DNA of 64,000 nucleotides from Christiangramia echinicola DSM 19838 (GCF_000423065.1 NZ_AUHG01000011.1:124001-188000), one strand, 5' to 3'; positions 18,235 to 27,991 are shown, counted from the stretch's first letter. Notes: generated by a model from the sequence alone, not told the origin. Made by a program: numbers and translations.

Positions 18235-19593
18235 GTGAAGGACCTTAACCACATACAGCATTTTTATTTCATCGGGATCGGTGGGATTGGGATGAGCGCC
18301 CTTGCCAGATATTTTAAGGCAAAAGGGAAGTTTGTAGGTGGTTATGATCGCACTCCGACTGAATTGACTAATACTCTGGAGAGCGAAGGAATAGAAGTAA
18401 ATTTTTCAGAAAATATTGCAGCTATTCCGCCCGAAATCCTGGATAACCTATCAAATTCTTTAATAGTTTATACACCAGCGGTACCAAAAGATCAGCCTCA
18501 ATTTACATTTTTAAAAGAGAAAAATTTTGAAGTTGTAAAAAGAGCAGAACTGCTGGGGGTTATATCTAAACAAATGTACTGTCTTGCTGTTGCCGGGACT
18601 CATGGAAAAACAACCACTAGTGCAATTTTAGGGCATTTGCTAAAAGAAACCGGTGCGAAGGTTACTGCCTTTCTAGGTGGGATTAGTGAAGATATTCAAT
18701 CAAATCTTATCATGCAGGGTGATGAGGTGGTAGTAGTTGAAGCAGATGAATTTGACCGCTCATTCCTGAATATTTCTCCAGATATTGCTGCAATCACTTC
18801 CATGGATGCAGATCATCTCGATATCTATGGAGATAAGTCTGAATTAGAAAGATCATTCAGAGATTTTGCTGCTAAGATTCCTCATGACGGTCGTTTATTC
18901 ATTAAAAACGGATTACCACTAGAAGGATCAACGATAGGCATAAATGATGAGAGTGATTTTTCAGTACAAAATATTAGAATAGAAGAAGGTAGCTATGTTT
19001 TCGAGCTGAAAACTCCTTCAGAAATTATACAGAATTTAAAATTTAATCTGCCCGGCAATCATAATTTGCTAAATGCTATAACAGCCCTGGCGATGGCGAT
19101 GGAGTACGGTTCCCCAACCGATGGTCTGGCCAGGGCCTTATTTAGCTTTAAAGGTGTTCAGCGCAGATTCAGTTATAAAATTAAAACGGATAACCTGGTG
19201 CTTATAGATGACTATGCACATCATCCTGCTGAAATTTCAGCAGTACATCAGGCGATTCGTGAAATGTACTCCAACAAACAAATTTTAGCGGTTTTTCAGC
19301 CCCACCTGTTTAGCCGTACCCGTGACTTCGCTGAAGATTTTGCCTCAAGCCTTTCAAATTTTGATAAGGTATTTCTTCTGGATATATATCCAGCTAGAGA
19401 GTTACCTATTGAAGGTATTTCTTCAGCATGGTTGCTGGATAAAATTTCTAATTCTCAAAAATCACTCGTTCAGAAGAAAGATCTATCTAAAAAGATTCTG
19501 GCTGAAAATGCTGATGTTGTAGTGATGCTGGGGGCTGGTGATATTGGAGTAGAAGTAGAAAAAGTAAAAAAAGCATTGTTACATGAAGCGTAG
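18235..19593 (+). CDS. murC: UDP-MurNAc:L-alanine ligase MurC
   Basis: MurC attaches L-alanine to UDP-MurNAc, the first amino-acid step of the murein precursor. Motifs are FIGIGGIGMSALARYF at the N-terminus, the ATP loop AGTHGKTTTSAILGHLL near 120, EADEFDRSFL and DDYAHHPAEI. The start is GTG at 18235, directly after the murG stop. Its 3' end overlaps ftsQ by 11 bases. Confidence 0.96.
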   Translation: MKDLNHIQHFYFIGIGGIGMSALARYFKAKGKFVGGYDRTPTELTNTLESEGIEVNFSENIAAIPPEILDNLSNSLIVYTPAVPKDQPQFTFLKEKNFEVVKRAELLGVISKQMYCLAVAGTHGKTTTSAILGHLLKETGAKVTAFLGGISEDIQSNLIMQGDEVVVVEADEFDRSFLNISPDIAAITSMDADHLDIYGDKSELERSFRDFAAKIPHDGRLFIKNGLPLEGSTIGINDESDFSVQNIRIEEGSYVFELKTPSEIIQNLKFNLPGNHNLLNAITALAMAMEYGSPTDGLARALFSFKGVQRRFSYKIKTDNLVLIDDYAHHPAEISAVHQAIREMYSNKQILAVFQPHLFSRTRDFAEDFASSLSNFDKVFLLDIYPARELPIEGISSAWLLDKISNSQKSLVQKKDLSKKILAENADVVVMLGAGDIGVEVEKVKKALLHEA

Positions 19594-20299
19594 TTTAGGT
19601 TACATAAAAGCCTTCGTTTTAGTGGCAATCGTTTGCCTGCTATTTGGTTTTGCTGAAAAGCGTCATAAAACACGTAATATCAGCAAGGTAGAGGTGAAAT
19701 TTACAGATTCTGAAAATCTCTATGTTACTGAGGAAGTGGTTAATAAATTGTTAATACAAAATAAACCGTCTATCTCGAGCATAGATAAAGAAACTTTAGA
19801 TTTGAATAGGGTCGAATCCCTTTTGAATAAGCATCAAATGATTGAAAATGCGGAAGTTTACCTCACTATAGATGGTAAACTAAAAGCAGAAGTAAGTCAG
19901 AGGAAACCGATTGGAAGAGTAGTTGGGAATTCTTCTTTCTATCTGGATAAGAATGGCGAGTTAATGCCATTAAGTGAATTCTATACAGCAAGAGTGCCGC
20001 TGATGTATGGTTTTGATGGGGCAAATTTTACTAAAGCTTATGCTTTAGTAAACCATATTAAGAATGATGAATTCTTGAATAGGCATATTACCGGCATTAA
20101 CCGGTTAAAAGGAGATAAATATACGCTTGAGTTAAGAGAACGCGATTTCGAAGTGTATTTCGGTGATTCAAGCAATGTGGCTTTAAAATTCAACAATTTC
20201 AAAGCCTTTTATAAGAAAGCACAGAAAGAAAAAAAGTTAGATACCTACAAAAAAGTGAACCTGCAATTTGGAGATCAGGTTGTATGCACGAAAAAATAG
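19583..20299 (+). CDS. ftsQ: Cell division protein FtsQ
   Basis: FtsQ is a bitopic divisome scaffold. The 238-residue protein has one N-terminal membrane helix (about 8-25), a POTRA-like domain beginning ISKVEVKFTDSENLYVT, and a beta-rich periplasmic domain. Sequence identity in this family is low; position between murC and ftsA plus topology make the call. It overlaps murC by 11 bases. Confidence 0.92.
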   Translation: MKRSLGYIKAFVLVAIVCLLFGFAEKRHKTRNISKVEVKFTDSENLYVTEEVVNKLLIQNKPSISSIDKETLDLNRVESLLNKHQMIENAEVYLTIDGKLKAEVSQRKPIGRVVGNSSFYLDKNGELMPLSEFYTARVPLMYGFDGANFTKAYALVNHIKNDEFLNRHITGINRLKGDKYTLELRERDFEVYFGDSSNVALKFNNFKAFYKKAQKEKKLDTYKKVNLQFGDQVVCTKK

Positions 20300-20302
20300 T
20301 TT

Positions 20303-21655
20303 ATGGAACAAAACGATATTGCAGTAGGATTAGATATTGGAACAACAAAGATTGTGGCCATGATAGGTCGCAAAAATGAGTACGGCAAGGTAGAGATCAT
20401 TGGGATTGGAAAATCTAAATCTCTTGGTGTTCATAGGGGGGTAGTGAATAATATTACCCAAACCATCCAGTCTATCCAGCAGGCAATACAGGAAGCAGAA
20501 GCCGATAGTGGTTTAAAGATTAGCGAAGTTGTAGTGGGGATTGCGGGGCAGCATATTCGTAGCCTTCAGCATAGTGATTATATAACCCGTCAGAATCCTG
20601 ATGAAGTGATAGATGCAGATGATATTCATACACTTTGCAATCAGGTTCATAAGTTGGTGATGCTGCCGGGCGAGGAGATCATTCATGTACTTCCGCAGGA
20701 ATTTAAAGTAGATGGTCAGGCCGAAATAAAGGAGCCTATCGGGATGTACGGTGGGAGACTGGAAGCTAACTTCCATGTGGTAGTTGGTCAGGTTTCTTCG
20801 ATAAGAAATATAGGAAGATGTGTAAAAAGTGCCGGATTAGAACTTTCTGCAGTGACTTTGGAGCCACTTGCTTCAGCAAATGCAGTCTTGAGTCAGGAGG
20901 AAAAGGAAGCCGGGGTAGCGCTAATTGATATAGGGGGTGGTACTACCGATCTTGCTATTTTCAAAGATGGGATTATTCGTCATACGGCAGTAATTCCTTT
21001 TGGAGGTAACGTGATCACCGAGGATATAAAAGAAGGATGCTCGATCATTGAAAAGCAGGCTGAACTACTGAAGATTAAATTCGGTTCAGCATGGCCGGGT
21101 GAAAATAAGGATAACGAGATCGTTTCTATTCCTGGATTAAGAGGAAGAGAACCGAAGGAGATCACCCTTAAGAACCTTTCAAAAATAATTCATGCAAGAG
21201 TAGTGGAGATCATAGAGCAGGTTTACCTGGAGATCAAGAACTACGGACATGATGAGCAAAAGAAAAAATTAATCGCCGGCTTAGTATTAACCGGTGGTGG
21301 TGCACAATTAAAGCACATAAAACAACTGGCTGAATATATTACCGGGATGGATACCAGAATAGGATATCCAAACGAGCATTTAGCCGGCACAACAGATTCA
21401 GAAACTACAAGTCCTGTTTATGCTACGGCAGTTGGACTAGTGATGAATAGTCTGGAAAAAGGTAATAGCAGATTCCAGGAAGAGGCTGTCCTTTCAGATA
21501 ATAGTCCGGTAGAAGAATCTGAAGAATACGAAGAAGGAGATCAGATGATGAGTGAATCTGATGAAGAGGAAGAAACCTCGAAAAAAGTTGCCCGAAAGAG
21601 CATATTTGACAAATGGGCTGAAAAATTCAAGGATTTTTTAGATAACGCAGAATAA
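20303..21655 (+). CDS. ftsA: Cell division protein FtsA
   Basis: FtsA is an actin-like ATPase that tethers FtsZ to the membrane. VGLDIGTTKIVAMIGR (phosphate 1 loop) is at the N-terminus, IDIGGGTTDLAIFKDG is the second phosphate loop, and LTGGGAQLKHI is the adenosine motif. The acidic stretch at about 395-430 is followed by an amphipathic end (SIFDKWAEKFKDFLDNAE) suited to membrane attachment. ftsZ starts 28 bases downstream. Confidence 0.96.
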   Translation: MEQNDIAVGLDIGTTKIVAMIGRKNEYGKVEIIGIGKSKSLGVHRGVVNNITQTIQSIQQAIQEAEADSGLKISEVVVGIAGQHIRSLQHSDYITRQNPDEVIDADDIHTLCNQVHKLVMLPGEEIIHVLPQEFKVDGQAEIKEPIGMYGGRLEANFHVVVGQVSSIRNIGRCVKSAGLELSAVTLEPLASANAVLSQEEKEAGVALIDIGGGTTDLAIFKDGIIRHTAVIPFGGNVITEDIKEGCSIIEKQAELLKIKFGSAWPGENKDNEIVSIPGLRGREPKEITLKNLSKIIHARVVEIIEQVYLEIKNYGHDEQKKKLIAGLVLTGGGAQLKHIKQLAEYITGMDTRIGYPNEHLAGTTDSETTSPVYATAVGLVMNSLEKGNSRFQEEAVLSDNSPVEESEEYEEGDQMMSESDEEEETSKKVARKSIFDKWAEKFKDFLDNAE

Positions 21656-21683
21656 TAAAGATACAACCAGTAAAACAGAGTTT

Positions 21684-23663
21684 ATGAGCAGTACAGAATT
21701 TGGAGACATCTCATTCGATTTACCTAAGAATCAATCGAACGTCATCAAAGTGATAGGAGTAGGCGGTGGAGGAAGCAATGCCATCAACCATATGTTCCAG
21801 TTGGGAATTAAAGGGGTTGATTTCGTTGTTTGTAATACCGATTCTCAGGCACTTGAAAACAGTTCGGTTCCAAACAAGATTCAATTAGGTGTGACCCTTA
21901 CAGAAGGACTTGGAGCTGGAGCTAATCCCGAAGTTGGTGAGAAAGCAGCAGTAGAAAGTTTTGAGGAAATCAAGCAAATGTTGGATACCAATACCAAAAT
22001 GGTATTTATCACAGCAGGAATGGGTGGAGGTACCGGAACCGGTGCAGCACCAATTATTGCTAAACAGGCCAAAGAGCTTGGAATTCTAACTGTTGGTATC
22101 GTTACGATTCCTTTTCAGTTTGAAGGAAAAAACAGAAATGAACAGGCACAATTAGGAGTTGAAAGACTTCGACAGAATGTCGATTCTCTAATTGTGATCA
22201 ATAATAATAAACTTCGTGAGGTTTATGGAAATCTAGGTTTTAAAGCTGGATTCTCTAAAGCTGATGAAGTACTTGCAACTGCCTCAAGAGGTATTGCAGA
22301 AGTAATTACGCATCACTATACGCAAAACATTGACTTGCGGGATGCCAAAACCGTACTTAGTAAAAGTGGTACTGCTATCATGGGGTCCGCTCAGGCTTCA
22401 GGAGCCAGCAGGGCTACAGATGCTATAATGAAAGCTTTAGATTCTCCACTATTAAACGATAATAAGATCACCGGTGCCAAAAATGTTTTACTGCTAATTG
22501 TATCTGGTAACGAGGAGATCACTATTGACGAAATTGGAGAAATTAATGATCATATTCAGGCTGAAGCCGGTCATAGCGCGAACATCATCATGGGTGTTGG
22601 TGAAGACGAGGCTCTTGAAGATGCAATTGCTGTAACTATTATCGCTACTGGTTTCGATGTAGAACAGCAGAATGAGATCACTAATACTGAAACTAAAAAG
22701 ATCATCCATACGCTTGAAGATGAGCAAAAAGCTGAACAGGACCTAACTACTAAAAAATCTGCTCCAATTAATCAGGTTACAAGTGCTCCGGTTAATGAGT
22801 TGCAGTTTGAAGAACCTGAAGAGGATAAGAAAATAGTGCATACCCTTGATGAAACCGAAGAGGAAGTAGATGAAGTGGGGAATATCCAAAAAAAGGTAGA
22901 TGATGTTTTCAAAACACCTGATTTCGCTAGGAAACTGGATGTAATCTATGAAGAGGTTGATCCAAATGAATTCATCATTAATGATACTACCAGCGAAGAG
23001 GTAAGGAATATGGAAGTAAACGAGGCTGAAGAAATTAAGGCTGAAGAATCGAAAGATCAATTCATGTTTACTTTTGATATGCCTATGAAATCTGAAGAAG
23101 AGAAGCCAAAATCTACTCCTAAAGCTGAAGAAATCACCAGGCATAACCTGGAAGAAGAGAAAGAGGATACTAAGAACATCAAGGTGAATGAAGCAATTGA
23201 AATTGTTCCTGTAACCGAAAGTTCTGCCCAGGGGGTTAAGAGATATAGTCTTGATGATTATATGGAAATGGAGGAAAAACTAGAGAGATCTAAAGCTCCA
23301 AAAAAAGAAGAGCCTAAAGATGAAACTATGGCTTTTGAAAAGAAAACTGTAGCTCCTTCTCCACAAAGAGAGAATACGGGTGATGATCACGATCCATTTG
23401 ATAATCCTATCTCATCTGAAGTTGTTAGACAAAGAACAGCAGAGAGAAAGGCTAAAATGAAAGAATTCAACTATAAATTTAGAACGGGTTCTGCCCAGAT
23501 CGATGAGATCGAAAAGCAACCGGCTTATAAAAGAGCGGGAATAGAGCTTGATAATTCAAAACCAGGAGAGGGGAAACTGTCTCGTACCAGTATAGATCAG
23601 GACGAGAATAATGATCTTCACTTCAGGAAGAACAATTCTTTTCTACATGATAATGTAGACTAA
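21684..23663 (+). CDS. ftsZ: Tubulin-like division GTPase FtsZ with long acidic extension
   Basis: FtsZ forms the cytokinetic ring. The GTPase core (about 1-320) carries VIGVGGGGSNAINHM, the tubulin signature GGGTGTGAAP (near residue 115) and NNKLREVYG. The remaining roughly 340 residues are a low-complexity region rich in Glu, Lys and Asp, presumably a disordered linker, ending in a short conserved tail (NNDLHFRKNNSFLHDNVD). At 659 aa it is far longer than the usual 380-400 aa but typical of Bacteroidota. A strong terminator follows and ends the dcw operon. Confidence 0.97.
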   Translation: MSSTEFGDISFDLPKNQSNVIKVIGVGGGGSNAINHMFQLGIKGVDFVVCNTDSQALENSSVPNKIQLGVTLTEGLGAGANPEVGEKAAVESFEEIKQMLDTNTKMVFITAGMGGGTGTGAAPIIAKQAKELGILTVGIVTIPFQFEGKNRNEQAQLGVERLRQNVDSLIVINNNKLREVYGNLGFKAGFSKADEVLATASRGIAEVITHHYTQNIDLRDAKTVLSKSGTAIMGSAQASGASRATDAIMKALDSPLLNDNKITGAKNVLLLIVSGNEEITIDEIGEINDHIQAEAGHSANIIMGVGEDEALEDAIAVTIIATGFDVEQQNEITNTETKKIIHTLEDEQKAEQDLTTKKSAPINQVTSAPVNELQFEEPEEDKKIVHTLDETEEEVDEVGNIQKKVDDVFKTPDFARKLDVIYEEVDPNEFIINDTTSEEVRNMEVNEAEEIKAEESKDQFMFTFDMPMKSEEEKPKSTPKAEEITRHNLEEEKEDTKNIKVNEAIEIVPVTESSAQGVKRYSLDDYMEMEEKLERSKAPKKEEPKDETMAFEKKTVAPSPQRENTGDDHDPFDNPISSEVVRQRTAERKAKMKEFNYKFRTGSAQIDEIEKQPAYKRAGIELDNSKPGEGKLSRTSIDQDENNDLHFRKNNSFLHDNVD

Positions 23664-23680
23664 TTTTCAACCTAGCCACG

Positions 23681-23710
23681 AAAAAAGGGACGCATTGCGT
23701 CCCTTTTTTT
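23681..23710 (+). terminator. Rho-independent terminator after ftsZ
   Basis: Arms GGGACGC (23687-23693) and GCGTCCC (23697-23703) enclose a three-base loop and are flanked by A6 and T7 tracts, so the hairpin can work in both directions. It would end both the dcw transcript and the oncoming minus-strand transcript. Confidence 0.92.
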
Positions 23711-23731
23711 ATTCGATAAAATTAGATAAGA

Positions 23732-23935
23732 TTAGTTCTGGGCTTTGGCCTGAACTTCATCTGTATCTCTTCTGTACTTTAACATTGAAATTCCGGCTAC
23801 GAAAAATACGAAGCCTAAGATGGTAAGCGCCCATGGGCTAAGCATTAATGCTACACTTCCAAAAATTCCTAATACTCCCATTACAAGTGCGATGGCACCC
23901 CCAATGGTCATAATCATTGCTAAGACTTTAATCAT
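23732..23935 (-). CDS. Small two-helix membrane protein, unknown function
   Basis: The protein has 67 residues with two hydrophobic helices (about 3-24 and 32-52) joined by a short Ser-Pro turn, and a charged tail (YRRDTDEVQAKAQN). There are no catalytic motifs. It lies 68 bases downstream of the pyrophosphatase gene on the same strand and reads toward the bidirectional terminator. The family is not recognised. Confidence 0.7.
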   Translation of the reverse strand: MIKVLAMIMTIGGAIALVMGVLGIFGSVALMLSPWALTILGFVFFVAGISMLKYRRDTDEVQAKAQN

Positions 23936-24003
23936 ATCTTAAATTATTGGTTATAAGATAAAAGTAATTAAACCTTTGAAAGTACCGTGAATATTAACAA
24001 ATT

Positions 24004-24600
24004 TTACAATTCTGCATTCAAGCTTAAAATTTCTTTCTCCGCTTCCTTTTCGTCTGCCCAGCCCAGTATTTCTGTGTCATCTGCCAGATCATAGTTTAAA
24101 AACCATGCTTGTATTATATCCTGAGCTGGTTTGTATTTTTTAATGAAATCTTTAAAATTTTCAGCAGTAATGGTTCTCAAAGAAGAATTTGCAGGAATAG
24201 CAATAACCTTGAAATCTTCCTCACCGGCATCTATTAATTTGATCATCCCTATAGGAATTATTTCCAGAATGGTTCCGGAGGCCAAAGTGGAGCTCAAAAC
24301 CATTACGTCCAGGGCATCACCATCCCCGCCTTTTTCAGGATTCGAAAAAGTGGATGGGATAAATCCATAATTTCCTGGGTAGGCAAGAAAATCAATCTTT
24401 CGTTCTTTTCCATCTCTAAGTGATGGTTTAAAAACTCTTGAGATCTTGTCGTATTCTATTTTAGAGTTCGTTCCCGCAGGGATTTCGATGACCGCCTGAA
24501 AATAACCATTTTCAGATCTAAGATCGGTATTAAGATAATCTACAGGTGATTTGCAACTTTGCGCCAGGCATAATAATATAAAAAACCCTAAAATTCGCAT
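24004..24600 (-). CDS. Family I inorganic pyrophosphatase with lipoprotein signal
   Basis: The protein hydrolyses pyrophosphate to phosphate by family resemblance. A signal peptide ends at C16 (CLAQSC), indicating an exported lipoprotein, whereas family I enzymes are normally cytosolic. Family motifs are EIPAGTNSKIEYDK near the N-terminus, YPGNYGFIP, DGDALDV (the usual DxDPxDV with Ala for Pro) and DAGEEDFKVIAIP; the metal-binding Asp residues are kept. It follows an unknown lipoprotein gene by one base, in an apparent operon with the HerA-like ATPase. Confidence 0.88.
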   Translation of the reverse strand: MRILGFFILLCLAQSCKSPVDYLNTDLRSENGYFQAVIEIPAGTNSKIEYDKISRVFKPSLRDGKERKIDFLAYPGNYGFIPSTFSNPEKGGDGDALDVMVLSSTLASGTILEIIPIGMIKLIDAGEEDFKVIAIPANSSLRTITAENFKDFIKKYKPAQDIIQAWFLNYDLADDTEILGWADEKEAEKEILSLNAEL

Positions 24601-24601
24601 A

Positions 24602-25159
24602 TTAATTCCAGTAGATCATAAAGTATTTGATCCTGGCATCATCTGGAATTTGAGAAGCCATGATCTTACTATCTGTGTCATACCTAAGGTTTGTAGGTAA
24701 TTGATCCTTATCTATAGTAATATAGGCGTTGATCTCATCTAGAAATACCACGGCAGAATTGATCGTATTTTCAATTCTTGAAATAGTATAATTCTCTACT
24801 ATATCTTTAAAAGTGCTTTGTACAGTAAGACCATTTTTTGTCTCATACCTAGGGTCTAATATCCTTATATAGCCAATGGTGCTGGTAGAGTCGAATTCCT
24901 GTAGTGGTTCCAGGCTTAAGAGCGGCTCTCCATCCTCACTATAGATCTTGATCTCATCTGTAGACCTAAATTGCTGTGGTCCGCTTGTTTGGCGAACGAT
25001 ACTGTCATTTTTAAAAATCGAATCTAGCTGGTTTATCTTAATTTCTTTGCTTAATGGACCTACCTGTTTAGAAGTTATTAGGTATGGATTTTCCTCATCG
25101 CTCGTGCAGGAGATGATACTTACACATAAACCAAGAATTAATAAAGCTCTTTTGTACAT
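24602..25159 (-). CDS. Lipoprotein of unknown function
   Basis: The protein has 185 residues with a signal peptide and lipidated C18 (SIISC), followed at once by TSDEEN. That acidic patch resembles the surface lipoprotein export signal of flavobacteria, so it may be displayed on the cell surface (inference). The mature part is beta-rich without known motifs. It lies 17 bases after the HerA-like gene and one base before the pyrophosphatase gene, so it is probably co-transcribed with both. Confidence 0.82.
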   Translation of the reverse strand: MYKRALLILGLCVSIISCTSDEENPYLITSKQVGPLSKEIKINQLDSIFKNDSIVRQTSGPQQFRSTDEIKIYSEDGEPLLSLEPLQEFDSTSTIGYIRILDPRYETKNGLTVQSTFKDIVENYTISRIENTINSAVVFLDEINAYITIDKDQLPTNLRYDTDSKIMASQIPDDARIKYFMIYWN

Positions 25160-25176
25160 ATTAGATTAAGTAGTTT

Positions 25177-26697
25177 TTATTTTAAAAATTTATTCAGGAT
25201 TCCCATTACTCCTCTAATAAAGGTAGCACTGGTTAATACTTTTATTATTGCGCCTTCGGTACTGTTTGTTCGACGGCGGGATGTTGTTTTCGTTACTTCC
25301 TTTCGGTCTTTTTCCGCCTTTTCTTTTGCCTCACTTTTCTCAGCGATCTCTATTTTTTTATTTAATATTTCATAGGCGCTTTCCCGGTCTATCTCCTCAT
25401 TGTATTTTGAAACTAATTGAGACTTATTGATCAGGTTTTTCAACTCGGTGTCTGTAAGTACATCCATTCTGCTCATGGGGGCTCTAAGCATGGTTGCCAC
25501 CAGGGGAGAAGGTCTTCCTTTTTCATCTAATGCTGAAACCATAGCTTCACCTATACCTAACGCAGTAAGCATATTTTTGGTATCGTAGAAATCTGAAATA
25601 GGGTAATTTTCAGCCGCCAGTTTTATGGCTTTTCTGTCTTTGGCTGTAAATGCTCTTAATGCATGCTGAATTTTTAATCCCAGCTGGCCAAGAACTTCCT
25701 CTGGTACATCTGCCGGATTCTGTGTTACAAAATAAATTCCAACTCCTTTAGATCTTATTAGCTTGACAATACTTTCTATCTGATCAAGTAAGGCATCTGA
25801 GGCTTCTTCAAATATAAGATGGGCCTCATCAATGAACATTACCAATTCTGGTTTATCCATATCACCCTTCTCCGGGAAAGTGGTATAAATTTCAGCCAGC
25901 AGGCTTAACATGAATGTTGAAAATAGCTTTGGCCTGTCCTGAATATCGGTAAGTCTAAGGATGTTCACGAACCCACTGCCATCTTCAGATCTTCGGGTAA
26001 GATCCTTCACTTCAAAAGACCTTTCTCCAAAAAATAAGTCGGCACCTTGCTGTTCTAATGAAACTATCTTTCTCAATATAGCACCCGTAGAAGCTGTAGA
26101 GATCCTTCCGTAATCTTTCTGAAACTCTTCCTTTCCTTCTTCAGTAGAATATTGAATGATCTTCTTGAGATCTTTTAGATCCAGAAGGGGTAGATGATGG
26201 TCATCGCAATATTTAAAAACGATAGCCAGGATTCCGGTTTGAGTGTCAGAAAGGTCAAGTATTCTTGATAATAAGACCGGTCCAAATTCACTAACGGTAG
26301 CTCTTAATCTTATCCCTTTTTGATCTGATAAGGTTAAAATTTCTACTGGAGAATTTTTAGGCTGAAAGGGAAAATCTAATTTCTGATGTCTTTCATCTAT
26401 AAAGTCAGCACCTTCTGCAGCCTGTGCGATTCCGCTTAGATCACCTTTTACATCCATCAGCAGAACAGGAACTCCTTTTTCTGAAAGATTTTCCGCAATT
26501 ATCTGCAGTGTTTTAGATTTTCCGGTACCTGTAGCTCCTGCGATCAAACCATGGCGGTTCATGGTTTTTAATGGGATCTTTACTGCGGCTTCAGAATGTA
26601 CTTCACCATTTAACATTCCGGCTCCTACATAAATATAGTCACCTTTTGTGGTATAACCATTTTGTATCTGTTCAATGAATTGTCCCGCTTTGTCCAT
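25177..26697 (-). CDS. HerA-like/DUF853 (YjgR-type) ATPase
   Basis: The protein belongs to the HerA/FtsK superfamily of ring ATPases. The Walker A loop is GATGTGKSKT near residue 50 and the Walker B segment ELVMFIDEAHLIFEEAS is in the middle; VPVLLMDVKGDLSGIA is typical of the DUF853 branch. The C-terminus has a Lys/Glu-rich stretch. I choose the start at 26697 (MDKAGQFIEQI), as in relatives; an ATG at 26730 would add 11 residues. Its cellular role is not established, and the nuclease partner often seen with true HerA is not adjacent. Confidence 0.93.
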   Translation of the reverse strand: MDKAGQFIEQIQNGYTTKGDYIYVGAGMLNGEVHSEAAVKIPLKTMNRHGLIAGATGTGKSKTLQIIAENLSEKGVPVLLMDVKGDLSGIAQAAEGADFIDERHQKLDFPFQPKNSPVEILTLSDQKGIRLRATVSEFGPVLLSRILDLSDTQTGILAIVFKYCDDHHLPLLDLKDLKKIIQYSTEEGKEEFQKDYGRISTASTGAILRKIVSLEQQGADLFFGERSFEVKDLTRRSEDGSGFVNILRLTDIQDRPKLFSTFMLSLLAEIYTTFPEKGDMDKPELVMFIDEAHLIFEEASDALLDQIESIVKLIRSKGVGIYFVTQNPADVPEEVLGQLGLKIQHALRAFTAKDRKAIKLAAENYPISDFYDTKNMLTALGIGEAMVSALDEKGRPSPLVATMLRAPMSRMDVLTDTELKNLINKSQLVSKYNEEIDRESAYEILNKKIEIAEKSEAKEKAEKDRKEVTKTTSRRRTNSTEGAIIKVLTSATFIRGVMGILNKFLK

Positions 26698-26846
26698 TAA
26701 TGCTAAGTTATTATAAAATTGATAATTCAAAAGAAGAAAACAATTTGCTTCTCTGTAAAATCAAAAATTGGTTAAAATTAAATATAGGCTTACTTTTATA
26801 AATATCCTGATTTTTAGGATCCTTAGATGAATTTACCTTAAAAGTT

Positions 26847-27983
26847 ATGCGTAAAACTTTTTTTAGTCTTATTCTACTTATGAGTATTTGTAGTTGCAGA
26901 TTACAGAATAATGTGCTTAAACAGGTTTCGCTATCTAAAGATCCTGTTCTTACTCAGGTCTTCGAAAATCCTCATAAATATGAGGTCCAGATAATTTATA
27001 CCAGGATTCTAAGGAAGGATGGCACAGTTGAATTTAAAGACTATAAATACCGGGTAGATCCTGAAGCTTATTTTTATCCCGCCAGTACCGTTAAGTTACC
27101 GGTGGCCGTTCTTAGTCTTGAAAAGGTAAATCTACTTAATGAAGATGGTGTCGATATTAGTAAAAATAGTCCCTATCAATTTGAAAATGATTCTGTCTCT
27201 CATAACATTGAGAATGATATTGAGGCAATATTCGCTGTAAGTGACAATGAAGCTTATAACAGGTTATTCGAATTTTTAGGGCAGGATTATATAAATTCTA
27301 AACTTACATCTAAGGGACTGGCGCCTGTTCGTATTTCTCACCGTTTTTCAGGTGAAAGCTCAGCAGATACTCTAACGAGACAAATGATCTTTAAAACTGA
27401 GAATGGTAATTTGGAATTACCTGTAACCTACAATCAACCTGCAGATTCGTTGGAGATATTTGATGTTATTAAGGGGGTTGGATATATTAAAGAAGATGTA
27501 AAAATAAATGAGCCTTTCAGTTTTGCTTTAAAAAACTATTTTCCGCTGGAAACTCAGCATAATTTGATGAAAAGGCTGTTCTTTCCAGAAGCTTTTGATA
27601 AGCAGAAAACCTTTCAGCTGAAAAAAGAAGACCGGGACTTTCTCATAAAATCCATGTCTACCGAGCCAAGAAAATTGGGTTATGATGAAACCGAATATCA
27701 GGATGGTTATGGCAAATTCTTTATATATGGAGATTCAAAGAAAAGAATTCCTGATCATATGAAAATATATAATAAGGTAGGTTATGCTTACGGCACCTTA
27801 ACTGAAACAGCTTATATAAGGGATGAAGAAAAAAATGTGGACTTTTTACTATCGGCTACAATTCTGGTGAATGAAAATGGTGTTTTTAATGATAATGATT
27901 ACCAATATGAAAGTATAGGTATTCCGTTTCTGGCAGAACTTGGCAGACAGATCTATCAGAAAGAGTTAAACCGAAAAAAATAA
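26847..27983 (+). CDS. Lipoprotein serine hydrolase of the class A beta-lactamase fold
   Basis: The protein has 378 residues with a lipobox Cys at 17 (SICSC). PASTVKLPVA carries the SxxK nucleophile pair and VSDNEAYN the SDN motif of class A beta-lactamases. The usual KTG position seems to be replaced by NKVGYAYG. The chain is longer than a classical beta-lactamase (about 290 aa). It could hydrolyse a murein peptide or an ester rather than a beta-lactam; the surrounding murein enzymes favour the former. It converges on the LD-carboxypeptidase gene with an 8-base gap. Confidence 0.85.
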   Translation: MRKTFFSLILLMSICSCRLQNNVLKQVSLSKDPVLTQVFENPHKYEVQIIYTRILRKDGTVEFKDYKYRVDPEAYFYPASTVKLPVAVLSLEKVNLLNEDGVDISKNSPYQFENDSVSHNIENDIEAIFAVSDNEAYNRLFEFLGQDYINSKLTSKGLAPVRISHRFSGESSADTLTRQMIFKTENGNLELPVTYNQPADSLEIFDVIKGVGYIKEDVKINEPFSFALKNYFPLETQHNLMKRLFFPEAFDKQKTFQLKKEDRDFLIKSMSTEPRKLGYDETEYQDGYGKFFIYGDSKKRIPDHMKIYNKVGYAYGTLTETAYIRDEEKNVDFLLSATILVNENGVFNDNDYQYESIGIPFLAELGRQIYQKELNRKK

Positions 27984-27991
27984 AAGTTGCC

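Noticed and set aside
22743-23144. A 133-codon Phe-rich open frame antisense to the ftsZ extension
   Set aside because: The Glu/Lys-rich sense codons (GAA, AAA) read as Phe/Leu on the other strand, so the long frame is a composition effect.
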